Source of the DNA: Globodera rostochiensis
Lineage: Eukaryota > Nematoda > Chromadorea > Rhabditida > Heteroderidae
NCBI GenBank assembly: GCA_018350325.1
Contig: JAEVLN010000004.1
Span: 3,348,001-3,412,000, forward strand
Length of the DNA stretch: 64,000 nt
Direction of reading: 5' to 3'
In this document: positions 1 to 15,386 of the stretch, one piece after another
Numbering within the stretch: the first letter of the stretch is position 1
Layout: every line of letters begins with the position of its first letter
The notes under the pieces: generated by a model
What the model saw: only the letters and a program-made list of their open reading frames with translations
The model's database searches: none
Told to the model about the DNA's origin: nothing
Program-made: the position numbers and the translations under genes

Positions 1-241
1 GTGGGCTTGACTTAGCACAAGACGGCACATCACATCATCACAACATAAAGCGGAGATCGGCATTTCGATATGTTCGGAGAATTTGTTTTTGTTCCCGCGA
101 TTGTGGTTACTTTAAAACTCACAGAAAGTCTCAAACGAGAGTCTCGACAATACCGATCTTCAATTAAATATATAAAATATAAATATATTGAGAAGAACCA
201 CCAAACCCGCAAAATGAGTCGGGTGAAGTCATTAAATTTCA

Positions 242-2417
242 CTAATTATAACGAGCTAAAATGAAGGGTATTTTGTACCGACTGCCAAAAAATGCGCAAA
301 ACAAACAATTTGCTCGGGAGCAACGGCTGTACACGGAGTCAATGTCCGACCGGATGTCCATCATCGAACGCGTCAGAATAGGCCCCAAAGGCTTTGTTGG
401 TAATTCGGCGGTCGCGTTCGGATTCGGCGGAGCCGGAATGGCCATTCGATCGTTCTGAAAAGAATAACAAAAAAAATCGTAAAAAAAGAGCACCTGCAAT
501 CGTTTTAGACATTCACCCAAGGATTCCATCACCGTATCGTCCGGGAAGCCAAAATCGTTCGCTAACGATGTTTGGATGAACTCCATGAAGTCCTCGACAC
601 TAAATCTTACTATCCTCTCTGAATTTGGGGCAAATTGTTAACAGAATCACAAAGCTAGTAAAAAAGGTCCACTTCTGTGCATTTTAACGATGTTATAGGC
701 CATCGCGATGAGAATGCTTTCACCGAAATAGAGAAACACATCCCAAAGGCGAAGTGCCAACGGAAAGGGCACGCGGTCGAGGAAGCAGCCGAACCACCTG
801 GAGCAGAACAGAGCGGGAGAAAATAAAAGCAATAAAACCATAAATCTTTTAAATCTTCCTACCACTTAGTCAGGTAAATTGGCGGAATGCCCATGTTGTC
901 CTTAAATTTTGGAATATAATGTTTTGAAAAATGCTGTCCAACCAAATGCCTTTTGACGCGCGGCAAATATTTCAGCACCACTTTGTCGTAATGGTTCTGA
1001 AAGCGCTGCAGCTTTGGGAAGCCGGGCACAAAAAATCCTTAAAAATGATAATCCCCATTAAAAATTCAAAACAAAAAGTCACCATGCATTCCGTACTTTC
1101 GGTTGACCAACAACCCGTGCAGGGACCAGAATGCCTCCTCCTCGTCCATGTACATCAGAAAAAGCGCGGCGATCTGACTCATACCTGAAACATAATTGCT
1201 CTAAATCAATTTATCCACAAATCTTCAAAATTTACCTTGGCAATAACCCACTTCCGTGTTAAGCATTGCGTAGGCGGTAAGAACATTAAAAAGGGAGCGT
1301 TGTCTAAAAAGGGAATTATAAAATTGCGAAAGCTTCGGACATTTTAATTATTTTTGATTAAAACAATCCTAAGAGTGCCCACTTCACATCGTAGCGACGC
1401 CGGAAGGCCAAATTGTCCCGGTAGGTTCGGTTGATGTCCAAGTCGATCTGTTTGATGTCCTTAGAGACGAGCCGAGCCCGCGCCAACAACTCATTGTACA
1501 GATTGTCCCGCGAGTTGGCTTTCATCACATCAGCACCGATTAGACGCTTCCAAATCTGAAAACCCAAAATTTAGAACAATTTTTGGTGAAAATTAAACTC
1601 AAAAAACCTTCTGGATTAACAAATTCCTTAAGTACCTATGCCATTTCCAAAACTGCAAAGGACTCACCACCAATCGGAGCGTGTCCGGCACTCCCTTCCA
1701 CATCCGTTCCGCCAACTTGGCCGGATGCCTAGTCCAAATTGAAAATTAAGCTCATGTTTCAAACTGAATGCCCATAGAGAGAATCGCAAAAATAAAGCGT
1801 AAATTACCGTTGCTCCCACTCCTTCAGCATCCTCAGCCACTTCTGTTCCCGCCTCAACTCTTTCTGCACTCTCTTCTGCTCCTCCGTTTGTTCGAGTGTC
1901 AATTTTTTGCTGCAAATTCAATTAAATTATAAACGAAAATTGATGAAAAAAGGAAAGGCAGAACTTTTAAAAATTCTCAAAATCTCCTCAGAAAGAGCAA
2001 ACCATAAATAAGAAAACCCAAATTCTAATCCGAATTGTTTTTATTATCCCTGCGGAAGATTCCCTTTTAAATATCACAGAGATGGATGGGTGTGAGAATG
2101 GGATTAAAGTCGCTCACTGCATAAAGCCATATCGGTCCGTGATTCTGTACAGCTCAAAGTCCGGGTTCTCCCACGGGTCCACGTCCTTCTGGTCGGGGCC
2201 CTGCAATGTGGACACACAAATCACATCCATTATTCATGTATTATTATATGCAATTCCATCAATCTTTATTCGTTCGTCCAGACCCTTTCGTATTTGTCCA
2301 CAATTTGCTCCCTCTCCTGCAGCTCCAAAAACTCTTGGTCCTCCTCAAAAGAATCCTCGCTGGTCGACGCGGCGGTGCCGGCAAATGCCTGCGGCGGCTC
2401 CTGTGGTTCGTCATCGC
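242..2417 (-). CDS. USP6NL: TBC-domain RabGAP, USP6NL/RN-tre-like
   Basis: Predicted GTPase-activating protein for Rab GTPases, acting in endosome and vesicle trafficking. Exons read on the minus strand: 2417-2284, 2200-2118, 1909-1808, 1728-1668, 1555-1383, 1303-1236, 1184-1083, 1037-863, 797-673, 618-494, 454-242 (stop 242-244). All junctions keep frame. Order seen: KYERG N-terminal motif, DPWENPDFELYRITDRYGF, a basic stretch ending WEQR, then the TBC domain with IKQIDLDINRTYRDNLAFRRRY (the R finger motif IxxDxxRT), NTEVGYCQGMSQIAA (Q finger YCQG), WWFGCFLDRVPF and LRLWDVFLYFGE. This matches RN-tre and USP6NL closely along the whole domain. The C-terminal tail is short and ends with a Cys-rich stretch. 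The start is not fixed: the first exon opens after an acceptor-like CCCCAAG, so either a short upstream exon or the in-frame ATG at 2514 supplies the start. Confidence 0.9.
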
Positions 2418-2548
2418 CTTGGGGGAAGAGATTGAATTGTGAAGGAAAGTGAAGGCAAAGTCTAGAACACACCAAGCAATTGTCTGTTTTTGCAAATTTT
2501 AAGATTTTTTTCAAACAACTTTCGTCTCAATTGATAATGCGTTGAGTA

Positions 2549-3325
2549 TTACGAAGACAACTGTTGACAAGATTCAAAGGTATCGTTAATGAATTGGGCA
2601 CATAGGGAATGCTTCTCAACGCCGTTCTCCCGTTGCGTCACCATTCTGCGGTTTAGCCAACCACCTTCATCATCGTCCGCAAGCTGTTGTAGCAATCGAC
2701 TTGACAATGCCGAAACACAGCGTCGTACTGAAGAAGACCGCTTCATCGGAGAGGCGGACGAAGAGGGCATCGCTCTGTGTCGACGGTAATGCGGAGAGGA
2801 CTGCAGACTTTCCGATTGCTCGTTGATGTTTTTGGAGTTATTATTGAAGCATCTAATCATTTGAGGAGACGACGACTGCCGCTGCTGTTCTTGTTGCGGT
2901 TGGGGCAGTCGCCGTTGCTCAACCGCAGCCAATCGCTCGCCCAACCCCTTCAACGGCTCGCTCAGCGAGCATTGGACCTAGCAACGGCACGTTCAGTAAT
3001 ATTAACTGTCTGTTTTACAGTTTCAAGAATGGGGAAGCAAACGAGAAAGGCCCACTTGGCTTTTGACGCGTTGTGAAAAATTGCGGATCAATATACGCGA
3101 ATCGTTGACCCGTGTCTTCAGCAGCAAAGCGTTCATGTTCTCCACACTTCGACCTTGTTGTTCCTGCTGCTCTCTGGTGCCACTGCCGCAGCCGTTGGGC
3201 GGCAGCATCGCTTTGCGCGTGATGGACGCGGCGGTGAAGGAGGAATTTCCACCGCAAGTGCGCGTGATGGATGTCACCTCAGCAGCAGAAGCAAAATTGG
3301 ATGGACGGATTTCGGAGTCGCGCAT
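2549..3325 (-). CDS. Unrecognised two-exon protein with Ser/Gln-rich tail
   Basis: Exon 1 runs 3325-3056 from an ATG (MRDSEIRPSNF), exon 2 runs 2977-2549. The 78-nt intron has GTGGGC at the donor and TTGCTAG at the acceptor, and both reading frames join in phase 0 to give about 232 residues. The middle part (ENMNALLLKTRVNDSRILIR through GERLAAVEQR) looks helical and may form a coiled coil; the C-terminal part is rich in Ser, Gln and Arg. I do not recognise the family. It ends 131 bases before the first placed exon of the TBC gene on the same strand, so it could also be the 5' part of that gene: a weak donor (GTCAAC) near its end would join in frame. I keep it separate because that donor is poor. 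Confidence 0.45.
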
Positions 3326-4647
3326 TTTTCGCTATCAGCGGAACAATTTAATTGGGGTTCTTGAGCACGTTTTCACGAGACTTTCATGCAGCGATGCTGT
3401 GGTGTTCATATTGCATATAGCAAATGATTTCAGTTTCAAGAAAGGCAGTAAATGATCCAGGGCAATAAAAAAGAAAGAGGTGTTTTGAAAGGAAATTGGA
3501 CAATTAGCGCGGCGGTCTGGACAAGTGATGGATGGATGAATGAATGGAGATGGGGGAGCATGAAGCAACCATGAAGAGCGAGAGATATATGTCGGAAATG
3601 GCAAGGCATTGGCCATCGGCCTCCTCCTTAACCGCCGCCACCACCGCGGTTGCTGTGGCCAATTAGCGTGAAAGCGATATGGGAGAGGGATGAAGAGGGG
3701 GACGGGGGGAAGTGGCGGGGGGGGGGGGGAAAGCAAAGCAGTAGCTTGGCTTGAAAGGAAGGGAACGAGTGCTTCTTTCTCTGTGCCATGCCGAAAGTGA
3801 ATGGGATAAATGGCAAAACGGATGTGGATGGTGAGGGAAAGTGCGGTGGTGGGTGGATGGTTGGTTGCCGGGATGATGGCAAAGATGAAGTGGGCTGGAT
3901 AGCGGAATTAGAAAGAAAGTGAACAATTAGAACTCAGTATTTTTTTCCAGAAATTTGAGAAGCAATTATTGTAAAATTATAGAATCAAAAACCAAAATCG
4001 GGACCTTTTGAAATGACAAAAATAAAAAAAATTAATGCCGTTCCGCCAGAATGGGTTTGACGTTTTGCCAGATGGTTCACCGCACAAAAACAATTCGAGG
4101 CTATACGAGGAATTGGTGGAGTAAAAATGGTGAGATAGAAGTCAAAGTCACGCACGGCAAAACCCCATGGGAACATTGGATTTAGAGGGCCTTTAAGGTA
4201 AAATAATGTAAAAAGCCACCGGGGACGTGCATAACGTTCCATTGGCATCCCTCAGGGGAAAACGGTGGTTGCCAATGGAAAAAGGGGATGTGCGAAGCCA
4301 AACCAAGAGACGGTGAAAGGACGAAGGGATGTGCCCGGAGCAGCAAGGAGACGAACCCACGCGGCCCAAAGAGGGGGGAGGGCATCCATTGTGATTTGAT
4401 TACTTATTTCTCGGGCTGTTGTGAAAAAAAAAGTTCCGCAAAGACCCACGCACACAAGGCGAGGAATGGTGGCCAGAAACAAAACAAATTGCAGGTAGTG
4501 GAATGTGCAGCAAAACAATTGGTCAATAAATGAAAGCCATGGCTAATGTTCAGAATTTTTCTCAGGTGTAGCTTTAAAACGTGTGAAATCACCTTTTGTT
4601 AGTCCAATTTCTCCCATAAATTAATGTTAGAGAAACGAAGACTACCA
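3326..4647. other. Intergenic, no gene seen
   Basis: Low-complexity purine-rich sequence with an 11-base G run near 3719-3729. Open frames here are Pro/Ser/His-rich shadows of G-rich DNA and have no domain or splice support. Confidence 0.6.
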
Positions 4648-5295
4648 TCACAACCATTTTATGATCATCAAAGCCTTTCCTAATACTATAGTAGGGCAGA
4701 ACCATCCTAACTCTACTAAAAATTTGATGAATTGACCTCTGTGAGCTGAAGAAAAAAGGGCGTTCGGTTGCATTATTAGCGATCCGGAAGTGCCAGTTGC
4801 CAAATGGATCAGTCCGATTGCTCTCCCGGCGGCCACCAACGGTTCGTTGTGCGCAAACGCAAATTCGCTGATTTTGCGCTGAACCGACTTTGCCTTCTGC
4901 GTGATCAAATTCAGGGAGTTCTTGCGTCCGTCCTCCTCCAAAAGCCGATGTACCAATGCCTTAGGAATATGTGCCGTTGGCTGTGCCCCGCTTAGACTCT
5001 TCGCCTTCCGTTCAGGCGGTGCCGCCAAGCTGCTCATCTGCTGTACGGTGGCCATTTTGCGCCTCGACGGTTCCCTTCTAAGGCCAAATTCGGAGCTTTT
5101 TGCGGCGCTTTGCTCTTGTTCAGTGATATTATTGTACTGTCCGATGGTCGGAGATTGCTGCGCGGAACGGATCAAAGTCCAAGGACGGGCATTTTGTGAT
5201 GAATTGTTCGGTATGAACTGACGAATCGAAGCAAAACTCTGTTGCTGGACGAACGGTCGAGGGTATTTGCTGTCTCGCTTCTTTGTTGAGACCAT
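4648..5295 (-). CDS. Unrecognised 215-residue ORF
   Basis: A single open frame from ATG at 5293-5295 (MVSTKKRDSKYPRPFVQQQ) to a stop at 4648. The first about 180 residues are polar and basic with many Ser, Gln and Arg, typical of a disordered protein. The last 25 residues turn hydrophobic (FLVELGWFCPTIVLGKALMI) and may be intron read-through after a GTCAAT donor-like site near 4735. The ATG has a good context (six A before TGG). A possible acidic exon lies upstream on the same strand at about 5594-5797 (SADDDEDEDSLVKLCGIVHE, ending at a strong GTAAGT donor), but its phase does not fit this ORF. No family recognised. Confidence 0.4.
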   Translation of the reverse strand: MVSTKKRDSKYPRPFVQQQSFASIRQFIPNNSSQNARPWTLIRSAQQSPTIGQYNNITEQEQSAAKSSEFGLRREPSRRKMATVQQMSSLAAPPERKAKSLSGAQPTAHIPKALVHRLLEEDGRKNSLNLITQKAKSVQRKISEFAFAHNEPLVAAGRAIGLIHLATGTSGSLIMQPNALFSSAHRGQFIKFLVELGWFCPTIVLGKALMIIKWL

Positions 5296-5593
5296 TTTTT
5301 GCGAAGAATTGGGAAAACGAAATAGAAATGGCTAGATGAACAAGAGGTTCGAAGAAAGTTCAAATGCATGGAGAAGGCCGAAGCAAATTTTGGGTCAAAT
5401 TCGCCTTTCCGCCCTTTTGTTGTCCGGAAAGCGAAAAAGGAAGCCGAGCTTGCCTCACAAAAAATGGGGATGGGCCATTTTGGCATATCATTAGCAAAAA
5501 AAAACTCAAAACAAACTGAAGGAATGCCAACTCGTTTATAAAATTAAATAGTTTTCTAGATTTAAAAATAAAATTTTGGCTTGCACTTACTGA

Positions 5594-5797
5594 ACTCCTC
5601 CTGGTCATGATCGCGTTCATGCACGATTCCGCAAAGTTTCACCAACGAATCCTCGTCCTCATCATCGTCGGCTGACACAGATCGTTGCTCCATCAATCTT
5701 ATTGTTGCCGGAAATGGATGTGGCACCGACATTTTCAGTTCTTTTTTCATGCAGATTATCGGCAGAATTATTGTCAAGAGCGATAATGGACACTGAA
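5594..5797 (-). other. Candidate isolated coding exon
   Basis: Open frame between an acceptor TTTGTATTTCAG and a consensus donor GTAAGT, encoding an acidic segment (DDDEDEDSLVKLCGIVHERD). Splice signals on both sides support an exon, but I could not join it in frame to the ORF at 4648-5295. The rest of 5296-6410 holds no gene that I can support, apart from a run of about 12 C near 5977-5988. Confidence 0.3.
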
Positions 5798-6442
5798 ATA
5801 CAAAAAGAATAACAAGGAAATTACAGAACAAAAAATGCGGTGTTTAAAAGCTTAATACCTCAATCCATAATTTAACAAATTCGGGTTTCTTTTGTTTTTT
5901 AAGAGTTGCTAAAAAAACATCCGGCTTACGTCCGTTTCCATTTTTGTGCCCACACAAAGGACCAACACGCAAACCCCCCCCCCCCCCCAAACCCATCAAT
6001 TTCTATTCAATTCCATCAACATTCCTTCTCTTCCGTCTCGGTTTCCTCGGGTGAGTATGGAATATGAATGAGAGAACCAGAGCAGGAAAGACAGTGTTTA
6101 GAGGAGGGAGGGAAGGGAAGGACAAAAAAGAGGCGGAGAGGAATAGAAAGGAATCTCAATGACTTCAATCTTTCAAAATGCAGTGTACAAAATCGTATCG
6201 AGATATTAAACAAATGTGAGTAAACAGAAAATGATTTGCCCAGTTGATCATGATCGGTAAAGTTTAGGTAACTTTAAAAATGACATTCAAGATAAAAGAC
6301 TCAAAAATGGAAGTTAACGAGGTTTTTATTTTATCTGGAAGCCTGTGCATTCCAAAATAAAAATTATCACATTTAATTTATTAAAGATTTCCACTGCAAA
6401 ATCTAATCAGTGAATGTACATCGTTCGTTATTAACCGAAAGT

Positions 6443-8648
6443 ATGATGCGATTTTCCTTCGCTAGGGTTCTGATTGACCCAGTTAGCCAGAAGGTTTTTC
6501 CCCTTCATTTCCCATTTTTATATTCCTTTTTAGGCGTGCCTCTGTTTTGCAGCTTCTGCCTTCCTGCTGGCTTTTCTGATCTACTCGGTGTCGGCCACTC
6601 GCTCTTTGGTCCTCACCGGGTTGGCATGGCTCGGCGTTTTCTCTCTCTTTGTGATTTTTTCCACAATTGTTGCTTTCATCTCTGCGGCCCATCGTTCAGC
6701 AAATAAAAGGTCATTCTGTTCATTTTTTGAGTGTAAGGGTATATGGATGCTAAAAATTTCAGTAACTGGTTCCGGCTTTGTAAATGTTTGGGGGGTGTTT
6801 ACTGATACTTGGGATTCAAATAAAGAGAAATATTTGCGTTGTCAATTAGTGAACTCATGGTAAAATTGGGGACTTATTTTTTTATTGTGCAAACTAAAAC
6901 TCAATTCCAATTGCAATTTTTCCAAAAGTTTTATTAGTGGTCAGTTTGTATTTGCCCTTTCACAAAACCAATTTCAGGTACACTTTTGACATGGCTCGTG
7001 CCCCAGTTCTGGCCGTTTTCTCCACAACTGTGTTGGCCCAACTGTCCGCCGTGTTTCTGGCTAAGGAGGCCGTTGAGCGACTGTTCGACTCGGGCCAACA
7101 TCATCACAGGTGCATTTGTTTCTTCGCATGTTTTACTCTGGTTCTATTCGGTTTTTGTAAAGGATATGGTTTACGGAGACCAATTTTAGCTATATGCCCG
7201 CTAAAACTAAAACAATTTTCTTTCTTTTGAGATTTTTTTTCGAGTGTACGAACTAAACTGCATTTATCCATCAGCCACCATGGGGGTGATGCGGCGGCAC
7301 TCACCGGCGGCGACATTGTGAAGACGGACCATTTGTTCTACCCGGCCGCTTTTGCCTCCGCCTCTGCACTGTTGATTGTCGCATACGCACTCGCCAACCA
7401 ACCGTTCAACTACGTGCTTAAACATGCCCAGTCTTCGGTGATCCAGGTTTTATGGTTGTCGGTGTTGTTGTTGTTGTTGTACGCCTCCAATTTATGGAAT
7501 TATGAGCACATCATAACTTGAAAGGCTCATCATTGTCAGATAACTCCAGCCAAAACACAAGTTGAGAGTACAGTAGCAGTAGTTTTATCAATAAATTTTG
7601 TCATAAAATTTGCCCACCTTGGCGGTATGTTTATTCTCATCAAAGCCTCTATTCTTAAATAATTCTATTTAAGGAGCATTCGGCGGACATTTGCGCAGCG
7701 ATTTGCTATTTTGTCCCCGGATTGGCTCGTCTGTTGCTGCCGCGCATCAACTCGCTGACTTTGCTGGCGTTCATCTCCGCCTGCTGTGCCGTCTTCGTCC
7801 ATTGGTTCCGTGCCGAGTTTCCCTGGGTGGACTCTGCTGCGACGATGGCACTTTCCTTCACCATTTTTACCTCAATGGCCCCGCTCTCCTCGTACACCGG
7901 GCGTATCTTGTTGCAGACGACGCCCCCACACGTGCAAAATCTCATTGATCGGTCGGTGTCCGTTTTGAACTCGTTTTTAGTTGCTTAATTATTCGTAATC
8001 AGAGAAGTCGGGTTCCATTACGAAAATAAATTTTGGTTGAAACGAGGCGTTATTAGATATTATTCTTTTTAAATTTCATCTTGTAGATCCATTTCCGAGG
8101 CATCCACCGTTGATGGTGTGCTCGAGCTGATCAACACCCATTTTTGGCAGTTGGATTTTAACACAATTGTCGGCACGGTGGATGTAATAAATGCCTTTAA
8201 TTAATGTTAATCGGTTACTTAAATTTCATTATATTGGGGAAGTTATTTAATTCTTCCTCACACAAAAGGTCCGTGTGCGAAGGGATGCCGACGAACAAAC
8301 GGTTTTGCGCACTGTCCGGAACAAACTCAGCTCGGTTGTTAATTATTGCACAGTTCAGGTTTTGGTTTATCGGTATAAATTTACTGAAATTTACTACTTT
8401 TTGTATACGCTAAGGTGCTGAAGGATTCGAGCACAGGTTGGGCCTACCATCGACAGTATCAGTCGCCGCTCTATCAGCCATCGACGACGGCGTCGGCACA
8501 TTCGTCGCCATATTACCATCCGAAATCGCATTTGCCGAATGGCACCGATTTCAGGGATCAGAGTGCTACCATTCCTCACACCCATGACCATCATTCCAAT
8601 GATCACCACCAACATCATGGCCATGGCCATGGCCATTCCCATCATTGA
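6443..8648 (+). CDS. SLC30A6: Zinc transporter ZnT6-like (cation diffusion facilitator)
   Basis: Likely Golgi zinc transporter subunit. In vertebrates ZnT6 is the partner of ZnT5 and lacks key zinc ligands. Exons: 6443-6493, 6534-6709, 6978-7109, 7275-7446, 7674-7951, 8087-8183, 8269-8358, 8415-8648; total 1230 nt, 409 residues. Seen: hydrophobic helices from about residue 15, the ZnT6 signature VLAVFSTTVLAQLSAVFLAKEA, an EHSADICAAICYFVPGL segment, SSYTGRILLQTTPPHV and the cytoplasmic domain STVDGVLELINTHFWQLDF with VRVRRDADEQ. The C-terminus ends in a His-rich tail (HSNDHHQHHGHGHGHSHH) that could bind zinc. The frame is open upstream of the ATG to an acceptor at 6409-6410, so a further 5' exon may exist and the true start may lie there. 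It is followed 356 nt later by the kinase gene on the same strand. Confidence 0.9.
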
Positions 8649-9004
8649 GCCTCTCTGCCTGAATTGTGCTCTGTACATATGGAAGTTCTGGCGTTGCGTT
8701 GTGATCAGTCATGGCTTTCCATTTGTTGTTGATCTGACCATTTCCTTCATTTGTTCATCCCTTTACCTACATCTGTTCGCTTTCGTTAAATGTTTGCCTG
8801 TCGGGAGATAATGGCCATAATTCGAACAGCTAACCACCGGAATTTCTGTCGGCTGCGTTCTCTTTATCAAATGTTTCACGTCAAAACATTTCGTTAGGAA
8901 GGAGGAGTCATTCCCTCTCGAATTCCCATTTAATTCTCATAAACATACAAGTTTTCTGGAAATTGCAGAAATATCTTGCGCAACTGGTCTGTTAGAGTGG
9001 TGGG

Positions 9005-11428
<2,424 letters not shown>

Positions 11429-11952
11429 ATTTCGAATAGTTGTGTGATCACTGATAAGCATCTGCTTATGCTTTGGGTGGGGGGGGGAGTGGGTTGGAAA
11501 GTGGGGGGAAGGTTTATAATTTTTGAATTCAGAGGAAGGCAATACTGCAGAATTGCCGTCCCGATGGGAAATTTTTTTTTTGTTTCTATGGTAAAAATAT
11601 GCGTAGAACACGAATCCGAACTCGAATTTCCGAAAGAATATTTGGTCGAGAAAATCATTCCCCATTTAAAAAATTAAAAAAACATCGCAGTTCTGCAGGA
11701 TGCCCAGAGGAATTGCAATTTTGTAATTGTGTGCAGTTAAAGTTACATTCGTTTTTTGACCTTCCAATTTCTATTGTTTATTTTTATATACAATTTTTCC
11801 TTTTGCCGATTCTAATCTCCTTTAGACCAAAAAGCATTCACTTAATGAACTTTAAACTCGTTTTTTTAATTGTTTTAATTTGGTTTGTCACTATTTATAT
11901 TTTATTTTAATTGCAAATTGTATTGCCAAACATTCCCTTTTAAATCGGCGAG

Positions 11953-14900
11953 ATGGGGAAGAAAGCAAAGGTTGGAAAGCAACGGAGGGACAAGTTCTAC
12001 TTTCTGGCGAAGGAAGCAGGTCAGAGTGCCTTTTCTTTTTAGACGGGCATTTACCTTTTCGTCACTGAATTCAAACGATATTTATTTTGTGCACGTGATT
12101 TCTAAAAAGCCCCGGTGAAGTTTTGTAAATGTGTCAAATTCAAAAGGCTTCCGCTCGCGTGCCGCCTTCAAATTATTGCAACTGAACAAGCGCTTCGAGT
12201 TCCTTCAGCACTGTCGTGCCCTTGTGGATTTGTGCGCAGCGCCTGGCGGTTGGCTTCAGGTGGCCGAGCAGCAAATGCCCGTCTCGTCGCTCAGAATTGG
12301 TTGTTAAAGCAATAATTTACATCTTGATTTATTTGCATTTTTTTCAGGTGTTGATCTTGTGCCCATAAAAGCAATCAAAAACTGCATCACTCTTCAAGGG
12401 GACATTGTCGAGGAAAAAGTGGGCATACATGCATTTTTACTGTTTTAAACTTATTTAATTTTTGCAAAATTGTGCGATGAAATTTTTAATTTTTTCCTTT
12501 ATATTAGACGCGTCATGCGGTGCGTAAAGAGTTGGGCACTTGGGAGGCCGACTGTGTGTTGCACGACGGGGCGCCAAATCTTGGCACCAATTGGGCTCAC
12601 GACGCCTTCCAACAAAACTGTTTGACACTTTCGGCACTCCGTCTGGCCACCCAAGTGTTACGCAAGGGCGGCTTCTTCGTTACCAAAGTGCTTTTTGGGC
12701 TTCTATGTTTACTTTAAATTTTTTAAAGCTTTTTCGATCAGCCGACTCGCAATGTTTGGTCGGTGTCTTTGAAAAACTGTTCAGAAAGGTATCAGAGTTA
12801 AAAGAAGTATGCTCTTTTTTTTTAAACTTTTTTGGTCCACGTGTGGAAACCGTCCGCTTCTCGTCTCGAATCGGCAGAAATTTTTGTAGTCTGCGAGCAG
12901 TACTCGAAGCCTGACAGGGTGGATCCGGATTTGCTGGATTCGAGGAAGGTGTTCTCCATTCAGTCGAGCGGCACCGACGAAAACGAAAAAATTAATTTGT
13001 ATTGAATGTTTTGTAAATTTTTTACATTTTTTTTTTCTCAGACATCGTCTTCTTCTCCATCCGAACAGCAAAGAGCGCAAGGCCAAGGCGCTCGGCTACG
13101 ACGATGACGCACAGCTTGGACTGCACCACGAGTTGGGGGCCACCGAATTTTTGGCGTCCAAAAGTGCGCTCCAATTGCTCAGCCGCGCGTCGGAGTTGGT
13201 GAGTGTGAGATGATATGGATGTCATCCTTTTTGGATTCATTTTGTATACGAATAACAATAATTCCGACAAAAGGTGCTGGACTCGGAGCGCGTGCTGAAC
13301 AGTGAGCACACGACAGCGGAGATTCGGGAATGCGTGCGGGACATTAAGGCGAGTTGGGCATGGCAAATGCTCAAATAAAGGAATCAAAGCTTTAGGTTTG
13401 CGGACCGGCCGAGCTGAGAAGCATTTTAAAATGGCGCAAGAAATTAGTGGAAGAGCAGAAAAAAGAGGAAAAGGCGTCCAAAGAAAACGAACAGCAGCAG
13501 GGCAAAGAAGCGATGGTTGGCGGCGATGTTGCGGTGGAGGAGGAGGAAAGTGCGGAGTTGAAGGAATTGGAAGAGATTGACGAGCTGATTCGGACAGCGA
13601 AGACGGACGAAAAGGCGATGTTGAAAAAGTGCGTCAACTTCTTCAAACGATAATAAAAATGCAAAATTTGTTTAAGGCGCAAGAAAAAATTGTTGAAAGC
13701 GAAGCGGAAATTGGAGGAGCGCAAGAAACTGAAGATGGTGCACGAGGGGGACGAGCCGACGCTGGGTGAAGATTTGGAGGTAGGGGACAAAGTTTAATGA
13801 ACATTCATCAAATCCAATTTCAGCTCTTTTCGCTGAGAACAGTGCGTAGGTTGGCGGAACGGGCGGCCAAAGCGGCGAAGGGAATTAAAGAGGAGGAAAC
13901 GGAAGACGATAATGAGGATGAGGAGCAAGAAGATGAGGAAGGTCAAGAAAATGATGATGCCAAGGACAAAACAAAAACAACAACGGCCACAAAAATGGAG
14001 GAGTTCGATGATGGGCTGAATGAAGCGACTGAGGAATACGACGACGACGAAGAAGAAGAAAATGGTAAAGCAGCCTTGTAGTACCCACGACATCTACGTT
14101 TGCTAGTTTTTGTTTGATGAGAAAATTAAAATATATTAAATTGTCAATTTTTAAGAAAATAAAATGAGCAGCAAAGGTGCAAAAGGACAAAAATTGACGC
14201 CGGAACAATTGGCCATGGGGGAGGAAATAATTTACTCGCGGAAGAGGGCGCGAGATTTGGAAGACTGGGCTTGGAATCGGTTTTTTTCGAAGAAAAATTA
14301 TTAAATTGCAATAAATTAATGCTTTTTCTTTTATTCAAAAATTTTAATATTTAATAAATCTCGAATAGTTAACCATATTTCTGCAGGTATACGAGCAATG
14401 ATGACGCATTGCCGGATTGGTTTGTCGGCGATGAAAAGCGCCACTGCCATTTGGAACCGCCGGTGGACAAAGTGGGTTAATTTTTGAATGCGTTTGTATA
14501 ATTGTAGTTTTTGTTATTTTTGATTTCGCATTTACATTAAAAAAAAATTTTTGCCTTATTACCAAAGGAACGTGTCGATTTTTACGCCCAACGCGACCGG
14601 AACGCATTGAATACACGGCCGATTAAAAAGGTGGCGGAGGCGAAAGCGCGCAAAAGGCAGCGACGCCTGCGGCGAATGGAGAAGGCGCGGAAGAAGGCTG
14701 AGGGCATTGTGGACAACGAACAGATGGAGCACGGGGAGAAGGTGCGCGAGCTGCGCAGGTTAGTCAATGTCATGTGCTGGCGTTGGGTGACTCAAACGCG
14801 GACCGGGCCGTTGGGTTGAATTAAATTTGTTGAAAATATTGGGTAGTGACGTATTGGACGTTTTGTTAAACAAAACATTTGTTTTTAGGCTCTACAAAAA

Positions 14901-15386
14901 AGCGGGCACTAAGGAGAAGCGGGAGGTGAAGTATCAAGTGGTCACAAAGGGCAAAAAGGGCTCCATGAACCGACCCGACGGGCATTATCGGCTGGTTGAC
15001 AAGCGGATGAAGAAGGTGGGCGGCAAAGGGCCGGAAGTGAAAGAATTGGATTTCGAAAATAACAAGAAGTTGAACTCGAGTAGAGAGAAAAGGCATTTGG
15101 TTATGAGAAATAACGTCTTCGATACATTGATCCGTTCAGGACACGCGACGACAGCCAAAACGAGGCAAAAAAGCTGACAGCAAACAGAGGACGAAGAATG
15201 CGAAGCCGAACGGAGTTGGGCGATCGGGCAAAGAGAAGAAGAGCCAGGTAGAGGGAAATTTAAAATGTTATAATTTTCAAATTTAATAAGGATACAAGAA
15301 AACGGGCGAATTTTGGCAAGAAGGTTGGACCAACACAGAAGAGGGGAAAGAGCGGCCGATTGGGCGTTGGAAGAAACCGGAAATGA
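11953..15386 (+). CDS. FTSJ3: Spb1/FTSJ3 rRNA 2'-O-methyltransferase
   Basis: Nucleolar AdoMet-dependent methyltransferase for large-subunit rRNA processing. Seventeen exons: 11953-12019, 12147-12299, 12348-12418, 12508-12687, 12729-12788, about 12835-12998, 13042-13198, 13274-13348, 13396-13628, 13677-13779, 13824-14064, 14156-14279, 14387-14471, 14568-14758, 14889-15015, 15140-15247, 15291-15386. Start [23 protein letters not shown] is the classic Spb1 N-terminus. FtsJ fold: DLCAAPGGW (AdoMet motif), [17 protein letters not shown] (catalytic Asp), KGGFFVTK. Then a long charged middle region and the Spb1 C-terminal domain ([44 protein letters not shown]) ending in a basic tail. The intron 13349-13395 is GC-AG (AAG|GCGAGT). 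The acceptor before exon 6 lacks AG (see findings). It ends 123 nt before the LSM3 start. Confidence 0.93.

Noticed and set aside
2082..2435. 117-codon plus-strand open frame
   Set aside because: It is antisense to well-supported TBC-gene exons.
3335..3926. Overlapping Pro/His/Ser-rich frames on the minus strand
   Set aside because: Low-complexity shadows of a purine-rich stretch; no conserved motif.
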